Assembly: GCA_900708905.1 (NCBI GenBank) | Contig: CAADRB010000101.1 | Span: 183,388-247,387 of the forward strand | Source of the DNA: Hymenolepis diminuta | Taxonomy: Eukaryota; Platyhelminthes; Cestoda; Cyclophyllidea; Hymenolepididae | Length of the DNA stretch: 64,000 bases | Direction: 5' to 3' | In this document: one piece after another, positions 62,101-64,000 of the stretch | Numbering within the stretch: position 1 is the stretch's first letter | Layout: each line of letters opens with the position of its first letter | The notes under the pieces: model-generated | What the model was told of the DNA's origin: nothing | The model's database searches: none | What the model saw: the letters and a program-made list of their open reading frames with translations, nothing else | Program-made: the position numbers and the translations under genes

Positions 62101-64000
62101 NNNNNNNNNNNNNNNNNNNNNNNNNNNNNNNNNNNNNNNNNNNNNNNNNNNNNNNNNNNNNNGGTGTAATACCTGACTGAAAGCAGAAGTCGGATCCATA
62201 TCCACCGCAAACAATTTCAGAACAATCATTCCAGCTGGAACATTTTCTGGTAGTTCTACTTCTGACAGACTAGACTGATCGATAAACTGGGGTACCATAT
62301 CGTTGACATCCTCCAATTGGAAAGTTTTGACTGAGTCTGAGCAAATATCACCCCAGACTGGATGTGTCGGCTGCTGACAAGTTCGAATCCTTACCGTGTA
62401 TTTATTCAATCGCTGATAGAGGAAGTTTGACCCCGAATAGAGGGTCAGTGTCGGACGGTTGTCGGTGGAATAGATGATCTCGGTGGTGAATGGGGGAGGA
62501 CTGTTTACCCAACCGGTCTGTTCAAAGGCTCCTGGTACGTGGGTAATAGAATATTCATAGCTGGCGCCTGGCCATGGGGTAGCACTCACTCGGATCAAGG
62601 CCATATTGCTGGAGTTTTCCATAAACTTCTCAGCTCTAAAAAATGGAATCGGATGTGACCAGGCAAGCTGATTTGTGCTCTATTAAAATGAATGGAATAT
62701 ATAAAAGGAAATTTCATCTTTGGTGGTGCTCTTTTCTAAACATCTAGTGGCCCTAGTTCTTATTCTCTTCAACAGTTTAGAAACGATAATATTTGCAAGT
62801 CACACAGACCGAGTAAACCCAGCAACAGCATAAGTTTGAAGAAGCCGACTAGCAGATCTCAAAGCCACGTAGTTTTGATCAATTTCCACAGTTTGCTTCT
62901 AAGTCGTCATTACCTTAATCGGTATGCAAGCGCAAAGCTAGCCTTACAAAAGTGAAGAAGAGCTTAAATTTATAAAAACCCTAATTTTCATCATAAATTA
63001 ATCAAATTGAACTGAAACTCAGTACAATGGGAATACCAGTTTCCGCTAATTCAAACCAAATTAATAAAGAAATCATACGCGAGTTCAAATTTAAGAACAG
63101 GAGGAAGAAGACTGGGCTCCGAATTAGTCACTATAGTCACCGTGGCGACTTGCCATGTCCTCGTGGTTCCCGTTAAAGGCACGGGGTTTCTTGCGGTAAC
63201 ACCAAAGGTGTATGTCTCCTACAAGTGTAAACAAAACGAGCCTCATTGAATCAAGTGTATGCTCATGTTTCTGCTAATCATTTATACTTGCGTTAACAAG
63301 AGTTCCAGTGACTTTTATCTCACCGGTTGCTTTATCAATTGAGAAGAGTATAGGGTCAGGAGGATTGAATTCGTAGATAACTTCAGCATTCTGAGTACCT
63401 TGTTGATCGAGATCAACAGCAACTATATGAAGAATCGAACTTGAAGGATATTGGCTGAAATCGTGGTTCCGCTGCACAAACGCCGTATAACTTTCAGGAT
63501 CAAACTGAGGAGGGTAGTTGTTGATATCTTCTATCTCCAATCGAAAATTGCAGAGGGACCTCAATTGCGGTACACCTGCAAATATTATGTTAAATGACGC
63601 AACTACTTTTAAATATAAAGTAGCCACTCTTAAACACACCCCAATCATAAACTGCTACTGTAAAGAAAAGCTGATCGGGCAAAACACCTCCGAACTGATC
63701 AGCGTTTCGAAGCAATGCCTTTGTATTAGTAATAGATCCAGTTTTTGAATCGATTGTGAGATAGAGACTAGGTTTTGCGAACACTGTATTGCCGATCAAC
63801 TCGTATCGAAGATGGATGGCTGCTAGGTCTGGGTCATCGGAATCTGTTGCTGTAACCTATTAAGGTAAATAAATACAATATATTACTAGTGTTTTTATGG
63901 AGTATCATAAGAAGAAGGCCCATACTTTCCCAACATCTGTTCCAGCTGGAGCCAACTCTTGAAGTGTCATACTGATTGGACATTCCGTAAAAGTCGGTGC
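37846..64000 (-). CDS. Large invertebrate-type classical cadherin (gene span, 5' end outside window)
   Basis: Thirty exons, each with AG/GT borders and matching phase, sum to 6,723 bases (2,240 residues plus stop). Order: about nine or ten cadherin repeats (exons at 64000-53229; boundaries such as DINNYPPQF, DVNDMVPQF, DANDWAPTI, EANDNPPIV); a membrane-proximal region with an 18-base microexon; EGF (CLNGGFCR); laminin-G; EGF; laminin-G; a Cys-rich/EGF stretch; one transmembrane helix split by an intron; and a classical-cadherin tail (DIREHVMPYAEKA; later LDYGYEGGDTSADEEGEDIS and FGDAFDALNRLSGG) resembling the beta-catenin-binding region. This architecture is that of type III/DN-cadherin-like proteins, which mediate calcium-dependent adhesion at junctions and axons. 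Intron 27 carries a mariner remnant, and exons 26-27 have a second copy in the macoilin gene. Confidence 0.9.
39905..40262. repeat. Dispersed repeat, family A, partial copy
   Basis: Right end GTAGGTTGACTTTCAAACAT matches 50777-50800. Internal CGCCTTATCTATGAGGCTTC...ATCACGCTTCTT matches 60230-60290. Lies in cadherin intron 29. Confidence 0.5.
40409..40480 (-). CDS. Cadherin exon 29 (juxtamembrane tail)
   Basis: 72 bases: DEVDTCSFDERKLGMPDLPK and PLFP. Acceptor TTTTTAG, donor GTAAGT. It occupies the place of the p120-catenin-binding core but lacks its Gly triplet. Confidence 0.88.
40615..40725 (-). CDS. Cadherin exon 28 (rest of membrane helix, juxtamembrane tail)
   Basis: LIIGVVIWRCWRKKAPPQ completes the helix and stop-transfer charges. 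Then DKDIREHVMPYAEKA matches the DIRxNVxxYxxEG start of classical cadherin tails. Acceptor TTTCTAG, donor GTAACT, phase 1. Confidence 0.93.
42221..43020 (-). mobile_element. Mariner remnant in cadherin intron 27, copy 2
   Basis: 800 bases. The left end CAGGGTGTGTAAGGCATCTG matches the reverse complement of the right end CAGAGTGCGTAAGGTATCTG at 17 of 20 positions. TA follows the right end; the left flank is TT. Internally deleted. It includes 13 bases (about 42266-42278) absent from the other copy. Confidence 0.78.
42354..42942 (-). pseudogene. Mariner transposase C-terminal fragment, copy 2 (broken)
   Basis: Identical translation to 22083-22671. Mariner catalytic-core motifs are present (KFPATLMV, RVNADTDAYVKTLQ, VTPNVWP, PDLNPFHYYVWG), with a frame break in a G/C-rich stretch near 42530-42560. 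The QQD aspartate is replaced by Tyr, and the N-terminal half is missing. Confidence 0.85.
43339..43574 (-). CDS. Cadherin exon 27 (EGF and first part of membrane helix)
   Basis: CQSGCVEGPESRCHC, PCQNGGTCQPSI, CHCPETHFGLYCEEE, then the helix LTVGAFVGIVLSIVCFI, phase 1, donor GTAAAC. Has a displaced identical copy at 23068-23303. Confidence 0.94.
43777..44084 (-). CDS. Cadherin exon 26 (laminin-G 2 end, Cys-rich)
   Basis: ILIGARRDFLPDTPS, GDTCFRDLRIDDNWYPLT (laminin-G end), then DACSDLTACPTNAICPGDL. Acceptor TTTTCAG, donor GTAAGT, phase 2. Has a displaced identical copy at 23506-23813. Confidence 0.93.
44905..45025. repeat. Dispersed repeat, family D, copy 2
   Basis: Counterpart of 32270-32400 with matching blocks in order. 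The open frame at 45014-45226 (minus) begins just beyond it. Confidence 0.45.
45254..45455. repeat. Local two-copy direct repeat
   Basis: About 60 bases repeated 140 bases apart: GTTAGCTGTGATCCGTAAGC and GTTAGCAGAGTTCCGCAAGC, each followed by TGTGTTCAC and GTGAA/ATGAA-type sequence. Confidence 0.5.
45764..46013 (-). CDS. Cadherin exon 25 (laminin-G 2 core)
   Basis: MDIRLFNTRLEVTMNLGDF, LNDGAWHHVRVFRSLSSLLV and LNYLKMSIGKK. Donor GTGAGT, phase 0. The next in-phase exon is 44084, inside the duplicated segment. Confidence 0.93.
46084..46328 (-). CDS. Cadherin exon 24 (EGF end, laminin-G 2 start)
   Basis: GVCWVANDRAVCKCRQGY closes an EGF. ELTTKSQWIDQVQTDVIFDF and GTLVYLGGPEP start laminin-G 2. 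Phase 2, donor GTAAGC. Confidence 0.93.
46828..46990 (+). repeat. tRNA-derived SINE copy (best head)
   Basis: The head reads GCCGGTGGCGCAGTGATTAA (A-box-like TGGCGCAGTGATTAACG), GTCTGCAAAGTCAGAGG, GAGTTTGACGTCC (B-box-like), then GTAGAATGGCCA. The anticodon region resembles tRNA-Cys. It does not fold as an intact tRNA, so it is a SINE and not a tRNA gene. Opposite in strand to the cadherin gene. Confidence 0.6.
47355..47723 (-). CDS. Cadherin exon 23 (laminin-G 1 end)
   Basis: TSTEVTLMIDACGKSDG, then VLVNGELWNLAQWGPSENA and CLNKKGQDICAPN, the laminin-G end and next EGF start. 123 codons, donor GTAAGA. Confidence 0.92.
49098..49491 (-). CDS. Cadherin exon 22 (EGF end, laminin-G 1)
   Basis: YCECPAGFSGRRCEQ closes the EGF. 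Then laminin-G follows: FQLKISVLNDRPGLIMYAGP, LQLESGGRRLTLAYSLG and VNFRMDDDVWHEIDIVL. Donor GTGAGT. Confidence 0.94.
49565..49942 (-). CDS. Cadherin exon 21 (Cys-rich, EGF start)
   Basis: IIDSIYNNADDYTTVLRTN, GCRTRLTTITTPTA, then DCWCNGDDP and PDACLNGGFCR, an EGF start. Donor GTATAT, phase 2. Confidence 0.9.
50298..50808. repeat. Dispersed repeat, family A, longest copy
   Basis: About 510 bases with CCAAGCGTGTTAGAAGT near the left end and GGGTTGATTTCCAACCGTCA near the right end. Parts recur at 33560-33860, 39905-40262 and 60000-60300. An open frame over it has no recognisable protein. Confidence 0.6.
51158..51306 (-). CDS. Cadherin exon 20
   Basis: STPRERFISAVAEHLGINRD, then VFPVEQIGEDFNVFVGIH. 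The pattern is that of the conserved cleaved domain that follows the repeats in invertebrate classical cadherins. Donor GTAAGA, phase 2. Confidence 0.88.
51377..51602 (-). CDS. Cadherin exon 19
   Basis: VTEVGVLYLLTASPPGDFFV, then NLRINWIPGSGFTNGIIIRI. Acceptor TTTCCAG, donor GTAAGG, phase 0. Confidence 0.88.
52506..52626 (-). CDS. Cadherin exon 18
   Basis: TNALPDLPIAEMPVTEVYSC, then VFKFIPQNENDLMFK across the junction. Acceptor CGTCTAG, donor GTAAGC, phase 2. Lies in the membrane-proximal region specific to non-chordate classical cadherins. Confidence 0.85.
52701..52718 (-). CDS. Cadherin exon 17, 18-base microexon
   Basis: TTCTATAG acceptor, 18 coding bases, perfect GTAAGT donor. It enters in phase 1 and leaves in phase 1. 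It supplies DTWQWP between FIPSG of exon 16 and YTNALPDLP of exon 18. Exon 18 also enters in phase 1, so skipping the microexon would keep the frame and remove six residues. Confidence 0.75.
52935..53085 (-). repeat. tRNA-derived SINE copy
   Basis: On the minus strand: TTCGTCTGCGAAGTCAGAG, CGAGTTCGATG (B-box-like), CCAGTGAGCTGAATGGCC and a 3' block ending GTTGCTCACCGGAGAG. A GCAGACGAAT unit is doubled in the head. Lies in a cadherin intron. Confidence 0.55.
53229..53524 (-). CDS. Cadherin exon 16
   Basis: DFDYPSRLTDITYDISS, FEIIDSTDGKFSLALRT, then TSTLTVTVTTDNPPAPANG and LEVFIPSG. It ends the repeat array, phase 1, donor GTAGGT. Confidence 0.9.
53585..53883 (-). CDS. Cadherin exon 15
   Basis: ARLQLISRLERDILLELL, then VRWPIILCVNDKLEPPLTST and TLTLTVITKGPVIPADELTG. 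Phase 2 at donor GTTAGT. Confidence 0.9.
54805..55125 (-). CDS. Cadherin exon 14
   Basis: KFNVDDQPPIPPGPQNLTII, the boundary EANDNPPIVHV, then VSLQAQVIDAANEG. 107 codons, donor GTAAGA. Confidence 0.9.
56030..56115 (-). repeat. tRNA-derived SINE fragment
   Basis: On the minus strand it reads GAGAGGTCAGAGGTCATGGG and TTCGAGG (B-box-like), ending near GTTCCTCACCGGAGAGG. It matches the order seen at 4590-4846 and 52935-53085. Confidence 0.5.
56227..56398 (-). CDS. Cadherin exon 13
   Basis: DFSITVPETASVGVDIFEI, then a Cys-containing FGKHSCVLSPP and YFAVVYNPNIDACGIR. Acceptor TTCTTTAG, donor GTAAGT, phase 0. Confidence 0.9.
56869..57032 (-). CDS. Cadherin exon 12
   Basis: TFDFETTTERMHYIPIVATN, then TLTVVITDANDWAPTIVGG at a repeat boundary. 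Donor GTAGGT, phase 2, joining PDFSITV of exon 13. Confidence 0.92.
57106..57378 (-). CDS. Cadherin exon 11
   Basis: TFRISVIANNQKGLSYAQV, boundary DINNKYPRWPF, then ENSPVGVECGVLSAPDAD and FDITRVGSLIPFT. 91 codons, donor GTAAGC. Confidence 0.92.
57855..58115. repeat. Dispersed repeat, family C, copy 2
   Basis: Counterpart of 33079-33290: CGAATCAATCATAACAAACC, then CCTTTGTCCAGTAG, GGATGACTGCAAAATCATAT and a later region ending GGTTCCCTGATTCTCAG. Lies in a cadherin intron. Confidence 0.5.
58966..59052 (-). CDS. Cadherin exon 10
   Basis: 29 codons, LRRISVNTFQKTFEQTC and then DVNVEDDTL. Acceptor CATCTCAG, donor GTATGT. In frame between exons 9 and 11. Confidence 0.75.
59621..59764 (-). CDS. Cadherin exon 9
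   Basis: PSATDPNTPKRLTFSLGG, then FSINPETGELKIVEGMPRD. Acceptor TTGCAG, donor GTTAGG, 48 codons. Confidence 0.87.
60000..60300. repeat. Dispersed repeat, family A, partial copy
   Basis: Shares GAAATGGCCGCTTCCTCTCA, a CATCTTTCA-like block and TTATCTATATG with 50460-50575. It shares the CCTTATCTAT...ACCACGCTCCTT end with 40070-40120. Lies in a cadherin intron. Confidence 0.5.
60512..60670 (-). CDS. Cadherin exon 8
   Basis: NQHYTVSVNDGICEASAMV, then NDRLPLFSDNHYDYSV at a repeat boundary. 53 codons, donor GTAAGT. Confidence 0.88.
61251..61501 (-). CDS. Cadherin exon 7
   Basis: LPLTIHLLDQNDKCPRIS at the repeat boundary, then FNVKETADVGEEIGQIMAED and FAINSVTGMIIVARPL. Donor GTATGG, phase 0. Confidence 0.92.
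61573..61750 (-). CDS. Cadherin exon 6
   Basis: Begins VEYSLMRTTDAINFVI, then LDYEMKKNYVLKVKAEDSSP, the standard LDxE...Y.L.V.A.D pattern of a repeat. Ends in phase 1 (donor GTAAGG). Confidence 0.9.
62093..62162. other. Assembly gap (70 N)
   Basis: A run of N within the intron between cadherin exons 5 and 6. The flanking exons join in phase 0, so no coding loss is implied. Confidence 1.
62173..62635 (-). CDS. Cadherin exon 5
   Basis: Acceptor TTTTTTAG. It reads AEKFMENSSNMALIRVSATP, has a Cys pair (TCQQP, DICSD), the boundary DVNDMVPQF and VDMDPTSAFSQ. Ends in phase 0 at GTATTA, ten bases before the N gap. Confidence 0.9.
63079..63218 (-). CDS. Cadherin exon 4
   Basis: Acceptor CTTGTAG, then ETYTFGVTARNPVPL and VATVTIVTNSEPSLLP, a degenerate repeat boundary. 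Donor GTATGA, phase 2. Confidence 0.8.
63298..63575 (-). CDS. Cadherin exon 3 (repeat boundary)
   Basis: Acceptor TTTGCAG, then GVPQLRS and DINNYPPQFDPESY, and later FSIDKATGEIKVTGTL. Frame continuity with exon 4 demands the unusual donor GTTAAC at 63297. The alternative GTATAA at 63287 would break the frame. Confidence 0.78.
63640..63856 (-). CDS. Cadherin exon 2 (repeat core)
   Basis: Begins VTATDSDDPDLAAIHLRYEL, with the calcium-binding TATDxD motif. It continues with YLTIDSKTGSI and FFTVAVYDWG and ends in phase 1 at a GTGTGT donor. Confidence 0.88.
63926..64000 (-). CDS. Cadherin exon 1 of window (partial)
   Basis: Runs off the window edge. It reads APTFTECPISMTLQELAPAG, the start of a cadherin repeat, then donor GTATGG, phase 0. 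Confidence 0.8.

Overview
This window is eukaryotic, AT-rich and intron-dense, and it reads like a flatworm genome (a tapeworm is the best guess; the species cannot be fixed from sequence alone). All introns I resolved are GT-AG, exons are visibly more GC-rich than introns, and small dispersed repeats, tRNA-like SINEs and a decayed mariner element occur throughout. There are two assembly gaps (10947-10970 and 62093-62162). I saw no prokaryotic feature, CRISPR array or rRNA.

Three protein-coding genes account for nearly all convincing coding sequence. (1) Plus strand, 8141-27250: the C-terminal 8 exons (about 798 residues) of macoilin, an ER membrane protein of neurons. The N-terminal membrane exons were not found and may lie upstream of the window. 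(2) Minus strand, 36385-29535: a complete 4-exon, 453-residue LIM protein of the zyxin/LPP/TRIP6 type. Its third LIM domain stops half way. (3) Minus strand, 64000-37846: 30 exons (about 2,240 residues, 5' end outside the window) of a large invertebrate-type classical cadherin. It has many cadherin repeats, then EGF and laminin-G modules, one membrane segment and a catenin-binding tail. The reading frame closes across every junction, including an 18-base microexon. Macoilin and the LIM gene converge; the LIM and cadherin genes are in tandem on the minus strand.

The most striking structure is a 2.4 kb segment present twice. One copy (42221-44628) is in place in the cadherin gene. It carries the exon ending laminin-G, the EGF/membrane exon, their introns and a mariner remnant. 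The second copy (21963-24358) lies in the largest macoilin intron on the opposite strand to macoilin. The interiors look identical over more than 2.2 kb with no indel, yet the outermost 25-50 bases of each end differ. The left limit coincides with a mariner terminal repeat, and the macoilin copy is bounded by TA on both sides. This is either a very recent transposon-mediated transduplication of cadherin exons, a gene conversion, or an assembly fill-in error. If real, macoilin pre-mRNA carries a perfect antisense of cadherin exons.

The remaining sequence is introns and intergenic DNA with at least four dispersed repeat families (tRNA-derived SINE, a ~500-base family, and two shorter families) and some unexplained coding-like open frames inside LIM intron 3.
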